The notes beneath the pieces are model-generated. The model was not told where the DNA came from. It made no database searches and saw only the letters and a program-made list of their open reading frames with translations. Positions 24,644-34,860 of a stretch of 64,000 nucleotides of DNA are shown here, piece after piece (the first letter of the stretch is position 1; every line of letters starts with the position of its first letter). The position numbers were made by a program, and so were the translations under genes. Location of the stretch: the NCBI RefSeq assembly GCF_035222375.1, contig NC_085889.1:4588001-4652000 (forward strand), in the 5' to 3' direction. The DNA is from Podospora pseudocomata (lineage: Eukaryota > Ascomycota > Sordariomycetes > Sordariales > Podosporaceae).

Positions 24644-24720
24644 TAACGTTATTATAAGCGAGTCGTACATATAAGCGAGTCGTACAGTCTCCACCACGAC
24701 GCGTCCTCCTTACACCTAAC
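24644..24720. mobile_element. Terminal fragment of a pogo/Fot1-type DNA transposon
   Basis: The sequence has AACGTTATTATAAGCGAG followed by a second ATAAGCGAG unit and then CACGACGCGTCC. It parallels, in order, the reverse complement of the terminal region at 47295-47349 (AACGTACGTTATAAGCGAG, a second ATAAGCGAG, CACGCGACGCGTAACC). It is therefore a worn end of the same element family as the copy at 46.3-47.35 kb. No transposase sequence follows because a solo LTR begins at 24725. Confidence 0.6.
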
Positions 24721-24724
24721 ATCA

Positions 24725-25273
24725 TGTTACAACCTGCACCAGAAATGGATACAGACTGCAAGGCAGTACGCCAGAGGTGAATATGACAGAATGATCGAAG
24801 GTTGTGACAAGCGTCTCAGACATGGGTTCACTGTCAACAACAGGTTGTTCTAACAAAGAGCTACTGAGAGTAGATTGTAGACAAATGAACTTGAATTGCT
24901 TGCATGAGGAATCAGATTCCTCGACATGGGGATTGCCGGGCACTCCCCCCTATTTATGTGAAACTATCTACATATGTTTCTGAAGTATCTTTGTACCTTG
25001 CTCAGTGTGCTCAGTGTGCTCAGTGGTCTTGGCGCACTGAGCAGACTGAGCAGACTGAGCAACTCCTAATTGGTTGCACGGGGGATTGTGGGTCTTTCCA
25101 TCCCTGGCCCAATGATTGGCTGAGGTGTCCCAGCACCTCAGGTACCACCCAGTGGTTCCTTTACAGGGGTATTACGCTTGGGGCGTAACATGTGATTGGC
25201 TCTCCTAGGTGTTTCTGTGCTAATGATTGGTCTGTGGTGCGCCCCGCGCCCCACCAAGTGTCAAGCCGTGACA
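24725..25273 (-). mobile_element. Solo LTR of an LTR retrotransposon (fossil)
   Basis: A 549-bp segment starts TGTCACGG and ends GTTGTAACA when read on the minus strand, with TG...CA ends. It has a TATA-like ACATAAATAG box and the typical CTCTCAG-type downstream region. Both sides carry a short imperfect direct repeat of about 5 bp, consistent with target-site duplication. No internal polyprotein region is present, so this is a solo LTR left after recombination between the two ends. The family is not determinable from the LTR alone; a Ty3-type origin is plausible. It is inserted beside or inside a DNA-transposon end. The diverged flanking repeats suggest moderate age. Confidence 0.7.
25000..25060. 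repeat. 26-nt inverted repeat inside the solo LTR
   Basis: Left arm 25000-25025 and right arm 25035-25060 are reverse complements at 24 of 26 positions with a 9-nt loop. Each arm is itself a threefold CTCAGTG-type (or CACTGAG-type) tandem, so the hairpin is built from short repeats. Confidence 0.85.
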
Positions 25274-25941
25274 TATTAAGTAAGTAAAAGGTAAGTTTAG
25301 TTAAGGCAAGGTAAGGAAGACCCTAGACTTGGCTTGGCTTGACTTATTGCCTACCCTGGGATATCTATTCTCGAGACTGTCTTTTGGAGATGTATACATG
25401 TGGCGCGCGGTCGAGGTAAGTTTGAATCGTTGAGGGGTTAGTTCTCTCTTTGTTTTTTTTCTTGCTGAGATTCATGGGCACGCTGTTGAGGCAAGAGTTG
25501 GCAGATCCGTAAGGTCTTGAAAAAGTTGGCAGAAGAAGCAAGTACATCACATGAATGATTTCACTTCACCAACCAAATAGCGTCAACGGCGTTTGTGCTG
25601 ATGATACCAGGGGCTTGATAGGATGCCCGATATCAACCCTCCCATTGCCGCGGTTTGCCACACAAACAGGTCTCTGTCAAGCGTTTATTCAGTAATATTA
25701 TACCATTGAACGATTGGGTTATGCGCAAGTCAGGCCGTTCCGGGCGCAATCTGACATGAAATCAAGTCATTCTTCAATGTAACTTACAACCCAAAGATAC
25801 AACCAGAGATAAAAAAAGGAGCAAGATATTGTAGGCTGAGTTTGAAGCGTCGTGGTGATCTGGTAAGAGCCTCGCCTCGTTGATGTCTCCATATTTGCTG
25901 CCTAAAGAAAACAAGACAGACACAATGAGGGAAAGTCGCGG
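25274..25941. other. Intergenic with decayed repeat at its left end
   Basis: The first ~70 bp are AT-rich TTAAGTAAG-like repeat. The rest shows no gene or repeat and probably holds the 3' UTR of the receptor gene. Confidence 0.45.
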
Positions 25942-27285
25942 CTAGACAGGGCTATCATTTTGCTTGGGCCTGTTTTCCAGTCAGCATACAATCTAAAGAC
26001 TCTTAGCAATATGCTCTTGTTGAAGAACTTACTTGGTTGCCTTTTCATTGGTTCGATCGACCTTGTACTCGAGCCTCTGCATGACTCCTGACTCGGGCTC
26101 GCCCACTCTATCATCATTTCCCACAGGAGAGGATATCTGCGTAGTGGTAGTGGCTGCTCCAGTCCATCCCTGCTTGGGCACCAGATTAGGGACCGAAGTG
26201 TCGCCAGTCTCCACCTCCAGCTCATGTCTCACTCGAGATGCCGTGTGGATTGTGTTCGAGGTAGTCCCAGTAGCTCCACTGGTAGTTTCAGTGAAGTCGG
26301 TGTCTTTTGTGAACAAGATTGGGTCAGGTCGGGTCGGTGGTCTTCCGCCCCTCGCCATGCGTCTTCGGACACGCTCAATCATGCTTGCCGTCGGAGCTGG
26401 CTTTTCTGCTTGCCGGGGCTTAGAGCGGACGAAAAGCTGAGGGAAGGAGGAAAGACAGGCGATCAACAAATTGATATAGGCTTCCACCGACCACCAGAAG
26501 ATGAAGGCTACAGGGTCGATAGCGCCCTGATTGAAGCGAGTCGTGTAAAGGATGGAGACGCGCACAATGCCCACAATGACGGTGATGATGGTGAGAGAAA
26601 ACAAGCCAATCAACGCTGCCTTCTTCTTCCGCCGGATTTTGAGATTCCAGACCATGCTGACAGGAATGGCCAGAATCATGAAATCAGTTATGATGCTGAA
26701 GACTGTGAGAATGGTCGAGATGATGAGGGATTCAGTGACGAACCAACCGCTGTTGCAGTGGTCATTTTGATATATAAAGTCGTTCATGTAACACTTGTAC
26801 TGAATAATCGTCATGGAGAGGATGAAGACGATTGCGCAAGCGACTATGCAGCTCCACCAGTATATTCGCTGTCGCCTCGTTTCGGAATTACCGTAGAGTC
26901 GCTTGAAGAAGAGCAGGAGGGCGAGCTTGACAATGAAGATGCAGATGAAGACGAGCAGCTGCATGGCCAGCATGCAATCCATCCACTGTCTGATATCCTT
27001 GAGCGGAGGCGGGAGTGGCTGCTTCCCAGATCCCCACCAAACGATGGCATACATATTCCACCACTGTGTTGCCCACACCACCGAGTTTACAAAAATTATA
27101 AGCCAAGCAAAAATAACCAGGATGTCGTCCCAGAAGAGCTTGCGGAACGTCCTCCATCGTGTCACGAGCCGGACGCTCAGGGTGATCAAGTTGACTCCCG
27201 TCAGAGTCCAGACGACGCCATGGAAGGCCTGCCAGGGGATGAGAGCCTCCCCATAGCCACCCTTCGATACAGCGGCTTCAGACAT
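25942..27285 (-). CDS. PTH11-like seven-transmembrane protein (fungal rhodopsin-type domain)
   Basis: The start at 27285 (CACCATG) is preferred over an upstream in-frame extension that has no coding character. The protein has seven hydrophobic segments. The second begins at the diagnostic WDDILVIFAWLI, followed by the Cys-bearing loops, basic linkers (RRKKKA) and a polar Ser/Thr-rich tail. This is the integral membrane rhodopsin-type domain of PTH11-related receptors; the extracellular CFEM domain of classical PTH11 is absent. The last exon is small. A strong donor GTAAGT at 26032 overlaps an in-frame TAA, and a 63-nt intron with a GCTGAC branch site leads to a nine-codon end (KPKQNDSPV, stop at 25942), 426 residues in all. 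If the intron is retained the protein simply ends at 26029. Such proteins are thought to sense surface or nutrient cues at the plasma membrane; ligand unknown. Confidence 0.88.
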
Positions 27286-28421
27286 GGTGACAAGACGGCG
27301 AGATTGAGACGGTGGTACGGAATGGCGTGGTGCAAGATCCTGAACAGGTTCAGGGCATGGCGCCTGTTCTTTTTGCTCCACAGAAGCATCGTCTTGGCTA
27401 TAAAGCAGGGGATCTGTCACAAAGAAGCGACACTTGAAATGCCACCCCAAGTTCTAGATGTTCACCTTCGGGGATAGCAAGCTTCCATCGGTGGGGTAGG
27501 CTTGAAACAAAGAGACTCGTCAGCAGCTCATCAATCTCACTGGTCCGGAATGGCAAGACCGACCAATCCCGTGCAAGATCATCGCAGCTGACTGGCATTA
27601 AAGTGTCAAAGGTCTTTGTCCATGGTGAAGATCGCTCAGCAAGCTTCTGGGCGCAAGCAAGACTCAACAACGATGTTTGATGATCTCCTCACGAGGACGA
27701 AAGTCAAGCAGCAGCATCGTTCTGCAAACCGCCATACTCTTATCTACAAAGTATACGTGGTTTGAGAACCAGCCTCGCTAGATTACAGGTAGCTGAATGA
27801 AACATATGTTGTGATATTCCAAGGAATATTCAACAACAACAGAACTATAAGAGGCTATTGCAAACCGGAAGGTTTTCAGATATGATCAAGCTCCGTACAT
27901 AGCTGCAGCGGCAAGAGAGCGGGAATTTACTCCGACGTGGTGGCAAAGGCACGCTATTCTTTGTTAAAGGCCGGGCGGGACATTGTCCGATCACGACAAC
28001 TACCCCGCCTAACCGAAGCTATTGAAGCCGTTCAACAACGGGACTTCATCACCATGCCGAGGGAAGACAACAACCTGAACCCCTCCCTGGACGGCTCAGA
28101 TGCATCGGTTGTTACACCACATAGAAACAACTTGCCGGGTCGCCTAGCGTTAACGAGCGCGGAGAGGGGCAGGTTGATCTGCCGTAGCATTGCCAGTGAT
28201 TGGCGCGCTTGCAAGAGGTGAATGAATTCCCACGACTGGCGGAGAAATATTCTAGGGCTCGCAAGTTCCCAAAAAAACCAAAGGGCATAAGACCACGGAG
28301 AATTTGAATGGCAATGTCAACTGATATCTTTGAGTGTCTCTCAGGGGCTACCTTGCGGAGTCGTCTGGTCCGGCTTACATCAGTGCTAACTGAGCGGCAG
28401 CGCACTAACAATTATCTAGCC
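27286..28421. other. Intergenic, nothing recognised
   Basis: 1.1 kb between the receptor start and the second tRNA-Lys. Small open frames exist but none has coding character. Confidence 0.5.
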
Positions 28422-28508
28422 GCCCGGCTAGCTCAATCGGTAGAGCGTGAGACTCTTATGGAGTACTCCGAAATCTCAAGGTTGTGGGTTCGACCCCCAC
28501 GTCGGGCT
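28422..28508 (+). tRNA. tRNA-Lys(CUU) with 14-nt intron, second copy
   Basis: Base-for-base identical over all 87 nt to the gene at 10351-10437, including the 14-nt intron with its GGAGTACTCC palindrome, but in the opposite orientation. About 30 bases of 3' flank are also similar between the copies (CTCAA.TCCCGTC, then GACGAT and a T-run terminator), while the 5' flanks differ. The acceptor, D, anticodon and T stems all pair. Confidence 0.96.
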
Positions 28509-28668
28509 CAATTCCCGTCAATGACGATCTTTTTTCTGTTTTTCCACTCTGTATCCTCCGTCCTCTTTTTGGGGTTGTTCCATCTTGGAGATACTTAAAC
28601 ACCCCCTGAACCATCCATCAAAGCACCAAGATGTCTCGTCCACCACCACGTCCCTCCAAACCATCACA

Positions 28669-30297
28669 ATGTTTTTCCACACGCTCACCACCACCCTCCT
28701 CCTCCTCCTTCCCCGTCTAGCCCTCTCCCAAGCAACCCTCACCAACCCCGTCATCTGGCAAGACCACCCCGACCTCGACGTCTTCCGCATCGGCCACACA
28801 TTCTACTACTCCTCCTCCACCTTTGCGTACTCCCCCGGCGCCCCCCTGCTCCGCTCCTTTGACCTCGCCAACTGGGAAGCAGTCACCCACTCAGTCCCCT
28901 ACCTCAACTTTTCCCCCGCCAACGCCTACAATTTGACCTCGGGCTCAAGAGCCTACGTAAAAGGCATCTGGGCCAGCACCCTCCGCTATCGCCCCTCAAC
29001 CGACACCTTCTACTGGCTCGGCTGCATCGACGGATCCAAAACCCACATCTGGACCAGCCCGGGCGGCAACGCGCGCCAAAACGGGGGGGAGGTCCCCCCC
29101 CAAGCATGGAACTGGTCCCCCCGGCCGGTGATTAGCAACTGCTACTACGACGCGGGGTTGTTTTTTGACGACAATGATGACTCACAAGTTTACGTCGTTT
29201 ATGGAAACACCCAGATTAGGATGGCGCAGTTAGTGGTGGACCAGAATGGAGATTTGAAAGAGGTGAGGAATCAGGTTGTTTATACTAGTGGTGATATGAC
29301 GCTGGAAGGGGCGAGGTTGTATAAGCGGAACGGGGAGTACTATGTTTGGGTTACCAGACCGGCGGATGCGCAGTTTGTACTTAGGGGGAAGAGTTTGTGG
29401 GGGCCGTTCGAGAGACGGGTGTTGGTTGATAGGATTGGGGGGCCTTTGTCGAGTGCGGGGTTTGCGCATCAGGGGGGGATTGTGGATACGGAGGATGGGA
29501 GGTGGTTTTATTTGGGGTTTTTGGATGCTTATCCCGGAGGGAGGATACCTGTTGCCGCGCCGTTGACGTGGGGGGGTGATGGGTGGCCGAGCGTGGTTAG
29601 GGATGGGGGGAATGGATGGGGGAGGACGTATCCTTTGCCTGTGAACACGACTAGAAAGGTGAATGTGTTGGGGCCGAGGGTTGATGAGTTTAAGGGGGGG
29701 AAGTTGGGGCCGGAGTGGGAATGGAATCATAATCCTGATAATGGGAAGTGGTTGTTGAGTGATGGGCTGGTTTTGAAGACGGCGACGGTGACGGGGGATT
29801 TGTTTGCCGCGAGGAACACGCTTACACATCGGATTGTTGGGCCGAAGTCGAGAGGTACTTTTAGGATTGATGTTGGAGCTATGAGGGATGGCGATCGAGC
29901 TGGCGCTGTGCTCTTCCGGGACAAGGCTGCCTACATTGGCATTCACAAGACCGGAAACACTGCGTCGATCGTCATGGTTGACAACTTGAACTTGGTTGAG
30001 GGTTCATGGACAACAAGTTCTACCGGTCGAGTGGCGGCGACTGGGCCGTCTGTCACCGGAGAGATCTGGCTCCGAATTCAAGCCGATATCACGCCCGCCT
30101 TCGGGACGAACACTGGACGACAAGTCATCTTCTCTTACAGCACCGATGGCAGGACTTTCACGAATCTTGGACCCGCCTTCGCCATGAGCAACTCCTGGCG
30201 ATACTTTACTGGGTATAGATATGGCGTTTTCAACTTTGCGACCAAGGCACTGGGAGGCGAGGTGAAGGTCAAGAGTTTTGCGATGGAGATGGTGTAA
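28669..30297 (+). CDS. Secreted alpha-L-arabinofuranosidase, GH43 AXHd3 type
   Basis: A single exon of 542 residues; I start at 28669 (CACAATG) because it opens directly into a signal peptide ending at about residue 22. The five-bladed propeller begins NPVIWQDHPDLDVFR with catalytic base Asp32, transition-state Asp161 in CYYDAG and likely acid Glu213 in TLEGAR. A C-terminal beta-sandwich follows, with WEWNHNPD and long conserved strings such as WRYFTGYR and VFNF. Order and motifs match the Humicola insolens arabinoxylan arabinofuranosidase AXHd3, which removes O-3-linked arabinose from doubly substituted xylose. The same activity is inferred here. It acts outside the cell in hemicellulose breakdown. 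Codon third bases are C-rich up to about 29100, then strongly G/T-rich to about 29830, then mixed. Confidence 0.93.
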   Translation: MFFHTLTTTLLLLLPRLALSQATLTNPVIWQDHPDLDVFRIGHTFYYSSSTFAYSPGAPLLRSFDLANWEAVTHSVPYLNFSPANAYNLTSGSRAYVKGIWASTLRYRPSTDTFYWLGCIDGSKTHIWTSPGGNARQNGGEVPPQAWNWSPRPVISNCYYDAGLFFDDNDDSQVYVVYGNTQIRMAQLVVDQNGDLKEVRNQVVYTSGDMTLEGARLYKRNGEYYVWVTRPADAQFVLRGKSLWGPFERRVLVDRIGGPLSSAGFAHQGGIVDTEDGRWFYLGFLDAYPGGRIPVAAPLTWGGDGWPSVVRDGGNGWGRTYPLPVNTTRKVNVLGPRVDEFKGGKLGPEWEWNHNPDNGKWLLSDGLVLKTATVTGDLFAARNTLTHRIVGPKSRGTFRIDVGAMRDGDRAGAVLFRDKAAYIGIHKTGNTASIVMVDNLNLVEGSWTTSSTGRVAATGPSVTGEIWLRIQADITPAFGTNTGRQVIFSYSTDGRTFTNLGPAFAMSNSWRYFTGYRYGVFNFATKALGGEVKVKSFAMEMV

Positions 30298-31119
30298 CTC
30301 TATGTCCAGCAGTGATGGAACACCATGGTGTTATTGTTTAAGAGAAGTGCAAGGCTTGGCATAGTTACAATCGAATCGAAGAACTCTCATGGTGGCTCCA
30401 CCAAGCAATCACAAAGAATATTCCAGAACCGTGCTAGTGGGGCCACCTTTGTTCTTCTGGAAGATAGCAAAATCGATCTTACAAAGCAAGACTGGAGTGG
30501 AAGATTGGGGAAAACTCTTCATTTTTTAGATGTCGATAATGGTGGGTCTGTTTTTGTCGGCGAAACCTTTTCCCAATTGCCCGTGTAGCTCGATGCTGAC
30601 AAGAACATCAGCGATACGGCATTGAGTTAAATTTGTATCTAAGCAAAAGCAATTAGAAAGCATTGTCAGGGATGGGCGTTATTCATGAGGTGTGATGTGA
30701 GCATTGGCAACATCAAAAAACATGGGCAGACCACTCTCTGCTGACTGTTTGCCATTATGCATGCACTCTAACAACCCAGACATTAACTTTAGAGCTTATT
30801 CATCATGCTGATGACCAACAACACTCTGGGGCTCGACCGGGGATTCTCCCAAGAGAAAATGTCTCCACATGGCATTGTGGTATCGTAGCTATGACGTTGC
30901 ATATCTGCGGGACCCGGACGACAACCGACCAAATTGTGACCCCAGAGGAGGTAGGAGCTTGTTTTGCTTGAACAGATATAAAAGCGCTCTGCTTGTCTCG
31001 ACCTAGAACCTGTTCATCCATTTTACTCTCTCATTCTCAATTCCTACCCCACAACCCCCTTTCACCCCCTATCACCTCTCCAATCTCACCTTTCACACGG
31101 TTCATCACCAGTCATCACA
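30298..31119. other. Intergenic; promoter of the alcohol dehydrogenase gene
   Basis: No gene is seen. The right part has a TATA box at 30977-30983 and a CT-rich leader between about 31020 and 31110, features of strongly expressed fungal genes. Confidence 0.6.
30977..30983 (+). promoter_or_regulatory. TATA box of the alcohol dehydrogenase gene
   Basis: TATAAAA lies 137-143 bp upstream of the ATG at 31120, followed by a pyrimidine-rich leader typical of highly transcribed filamentous-fungal genes. Confidence 0.65.
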
Positions 31120-32214
31120 ATGTCCATCCCCAAGACCCAGAAGCAGTGGCTCATCACCGGAGCCGACAAGGGCCTCGACGGCCTCGTCTACCAAGACGCT
31201 CCCGTCCCCACCCCCGGCGACCACGAGGTCCTCGTCCACCTTCGTGGCGCCTCACTCAACTACCGCGATCTCATCATCCCCAGGGGAATGTATCCCTTCC
31301 CGCTCAACCTCCCAGTAGTAGCCTGCTCCGACGGCGCCGGCGAGGTTATCGCTGTTGGGTCCAAGGTCACAAAGTGGAAGAAGGGCGACAAGGTCCTCAC
31401 CCTCTTTAACCAGGGCCATCAGAGAGGTGATATGGACATTGCGGCCAGTAAGACCGGTCTTGGCGGCTGCTTCGACGGCACCTTGAGGCAGTATGGTACT
31501 TTTGCCGAGACTGGTGTCGCCAAGATGCCCAGCAACTTGAACTACGTCGAGTCTGCTTCGCTTGTCTGTGCTGGTCTTACGAGCTGGAACGCTCTTTATG
31601 GTCTGAAGCCGTTGAAGAAGGGCCAGTGGATTGTCACCCAGGGTACTGGTGGTGTTAGTTTGTTTGCTCTGCAGGTAAGAATTTCTCTTTCAAGAAATGA
31701 AACATGAGGGCGTGCTAACAGAAAACAGTTTGCCAAGGCTGCTGGCGCGCATGTCATCGCAACGACATCTACCGCCGAGAAGGTCGAGATGCTTAAGAAG
31801 TTGGGCGCCGACCACGTTATTAACTACAGGGAAGACGTCAACTGGGGTGAGACTGCCCGTAAGTTGACCCCAGGTGGTGAGGGTGTTGAGCATGTTATTG
31901 AGGTTGGCGGTGCCGACACTTTCACCCAGAGCTTGAGCGCTGTGAAGATGGAGGGTGTCATCTCCGTCATTGGATTCCTCGGCGGTGCGGCTCCCAAGGA
32001 CAACATTCTCGAGACCCTTTCTCGTGTCTGCACTGTCCGTGGTGTATACGTCGGCTCTCGCGAGCAGCTTGAGGCCATGTGTGCCGAGATTGAGAAGCAC
32101 GACATCCACCCTGTCATGGACAAGACAGTCTTTACTCTTGAAAAGGCGAAGGAGGCTTATGAGTACATGTGGGCCAAGAAGCACACTGGCAAGATTCCCA
32201 TCACGATTGAGTAA
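31120..32214 (+). CDS. Medium-chain dehydrogenase/reductase, alcohol dehydrogenase-like
   Basis: Exons 31120-31674 and 31729-32214 flank a 54-nt GT-AG intron (branch GCTAAC) and give 346 residues. The N-terminal GroES-like domain reads RGASLNYRDLII and VACSDGAGEV. The Rossmann nucleotide-binding motif GTGGVSLFALQFAKAAGA spans the splice junction. The structural-zinc Cys cluster and the catalytic Cys-His pair of classical ADHs are not evident, so this is probably a zinc-independent NADPH-dependent reductase of the quinone-oxidoreductase branch (inference). Such proteins are often annotated as zinc-type alcohol dehydrogenases. The start is in CACAATG context. The TATA box, CT-rich leader and mostly C-ending codons in the 5' part suggest strong expression. 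Substrate unknown; cytosolic. Confidence 0.9.
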
Positions 32215-33114
32215 CGGCAACATTGTATATAAGAACCTAATGATGAGATCTGCTTAACGATGAGAACTGTCACAGTCATTATTACCCGTGTGTATAGTGG
32301 GACCGACCGAGCCAGTCACGCAGGATGTGCCGACCCGAGCTTGAGCGTCCGATGCCGTGGTAAATTGGACTCTAGGGGTAACCCATGCCGCATTTTCCTC
32401 GATGTTACCTGCCGAGCTTGACTGTGTGCCGGCCGCGCTTGTTCTGACTGGCGCCAGCTTATGCAAGGTGTCAACCGAGTGTTGACGAATCAGCATATAA
32501 GACTGACAGAATAGCAAATGCAACATTAGATAAGCGGGCCAAAAAACACCAGTTCCATGGAGATAAACCTCATGAGCTCTACATTCGTCCTACCACCCCG
32601 CTCCTGAGGCGTGGTCTAGAAACAATAGGCACTGTCGTGACACCCACCATCAGAACTGAAATGCCGGCTAAGAGCTCAATCCCACGTTGTGGCTGCCAAG
32701 AGACCCTGCCAATGCTGCTGACTGCAGATGTACCGTAGAAATTAATCCCGGTATCAGCATTGGCTGCCGGGTAGCGAGTGAGCAGGTCCTATCGGATGGA
32801 CTCCTCATAGGGCCGACAGTACGAATTGCCACACTGAGTGCCCATTATCATACACTATCGAGTTGGAGATGGCTGGGCGGCAAGACCCTCGCAGAACCGA
32901 ACCTCTCAGTGGCACCCAACCAACGTGGAGGCATCATGAAGAACTTGCATGTGCTTACCTGGACTATTGAATGGTGCCCAAGATGCGCGGGCCAACATCC
33001 TGGCAGGAGAAAAAGTTGAGATTGCGGCAAGCATAAATAACACAAGCTCCTCGCGGGAATTGTTCAGACAGAGCTTCCACGGCACCTCGTCCCCAATCTT
33101 CACACGCAGCCACC
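32215..33114. other. Intergenic, nothing recognised
   Basis: 900 bp between the dehydrogenase and the tyrosinase. Short open frames lack coding character. Confidence 0.5.
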
Positions 33115-34487
33115 ATGAAGCTCCTCACAGGCTACCTTCTCCTCCAAACTGCCGGCCTAGCCACGGCTCTGCCCCCCAAGCTCGAGGACTTCAAGCAAAA
33201 AGCAATCGACTCCGGCGTCGCCCTCAAAGCCCTCAATGGCATCGCCCTCGCCAAAGCCCTCACCAAATTCAGCGGCACATGCACGCCCTCCAAAGTGAAA
33301 TACCGCCGCGAATGGCGGACCATCTCCAAGCCCGACCGCAGAAAGTTCATCGCCGCGGTCAAGTGCATCATGGCCAAACCCAGCACGCTCCCTCCGGGGG
33401 AAGTCCCCGGCGCCAAGTCATTATACGATGACATCGTCTGGGCCCATGCGCGAAGAAGCGGTCTCGTTCACAACAGCGTTCGCTGCCCTTCTCCTCCGCC
33501 CCCCTTTTTCCCACTTTACTAATCCTCACAGGGAACCTTCCTCCTCTTCCACCGCTACTACCTCCACACCTACGAAACGGAACTCTCCGCCTGCGGCTGG
33601 ACCGCAGGGCTCCCCTACTGGGAATGGGGCCTCGACATAACCGGGCCCCATCTCTCCCCCGTCTTCGACGGTTCCGACACATCGTTAGGTGGTGACGGCG
33701 AGTTCATCCCTAACCGCCCCCCTTTTTCAATCCCTTGGATCGACCCCCTCACACCGGAAATCATCATCCCACCCGGGACGGGAGGTGGATGCGTCAAGAC
33801 CGGTCCGTTTGTCCATCATAAAGTCAGACTTGGGCCTTTCAACATGACGGAGACGTTCCCTGTCGAGCCGGAGGATGGGAGGGGGGACAATGAGAGGTGT
33901 TTGATTAGGGATTTGAACAAGGGGTGGATTGAGAGGTGGGCGAGTTTTAGGAATAGTACTGAGTTGATTTTGGGGAGTGGGGATATCTTTGAGTTTCACG
34001 TCAATGCTGTGAGTGCTTCTGACTGGATTGAAAGGTAATGGGAAGGGGGAGTGCTGCTGACGTGCCGGGTGATATAGGAAGGGGATCCGAGATGGGTACC
34101 GACCAAGCCGATGGGTGTTCATGGTGGTGGGCATTCGTCGATTGGCGGGGTGGGCGGGCATGCTGCTGATCCGGTTATTTCGCCGTATGATCCTGCTTTT
34201 TGGTTGACGCATGGGCAGCTGGATAGGGTTTATTGGATTTGGCAGATGTTGGATTTGGAGAGTCGGAGTGTGAGTTCTGCTGAGCGGAGTCGTTTGTTGT
34301 GTGATATGAAAGCTGACTTGGCTTCGGACAGGACGTCTTTGGGACTGGCACGTGGCTCAACATCCCGCCTAGTCCTAATGTTACTGTGGAAGACAGCATC
34401 GACGTGTTGCCTCATCAGCCGCCGAGGAAGTTGAAGGAGTTGATGAGTACGGTTGCGGGAAGCCCGTTCTGTTTTGTCTATGTGTAA
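33115..34487 (+). CDS. Secreted short tyrosinase (type 3 copper oxidase)
   Basis: Four exons (33115-33477, 33532-34008, 34078-34269, 34332-34487), all joined in phase 0 by introns of 54, 69 and 62 nt, give 395 residues. A signal peptide covers residues 1-19. Copper A is bound by His111 (VWAH), His119 (LVH) and His128 (FHRYY); copper B by His295 and His299 (GVHGGGH) and His325 (WLTHGQLDR). PYWEWG lies between the two sites. It matches the secreted tyrosinases of about 400 residues found in ascomycetes, which lack the long C-terminal lid of classical tyrosinases. It should oxidise phenols to quinones outside the cell. The first intron has a weak donor (GTTCGC). Codon third bases are C-rich to about 33800 and G-rich after 33850. 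Confidence 0.93.
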
Positions 34488-34860
34488 GTGAGACGAGGAT
34501 GATGGTGTTTATCATTTACAAGCAGTTAAGGACTGGTATATTTGCTGCACTTCAGGAGATGTCGTAGCAAGACAGTTAGAAAGTGTTGGGCAATTGTGTT
34601 GGCTTCGTAGAGAAACGCCGCGATCCCACTGTGACGAGATATCAGTCAGATTCATACATGTTCAATTCGGCTTAGTGCTATTCTATCATCCACTCCGTTT
34701 TCTTCCTTTTTTTTGTGTCTGTGGACGATCGCCGTCTATTTGTCCCCGTTTGCGAGGCGCGTTCTTGACAAACCAAAACATGACCAACTGGTCGTGACTT
34801 CATCGGCATCATGCCTCCCCTACTCTGAAAGCGCAAAGCCTCTCTCAATGACGATAACTC
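34488..34860. other. Intergenic, nothing recognised
   Basis: Includes the tyrosinase 3' flank with a poly-T tract near 34710. No gene or repeat is seen. Confidence 0.45.

Noticed and set aside
26224-27477. 417-codon plus-strand open frame
   Set aside because: Antisense shadow of the PTH11-like receptor gene, whose seven hydrophobic segments and introns are clear on the other strand.
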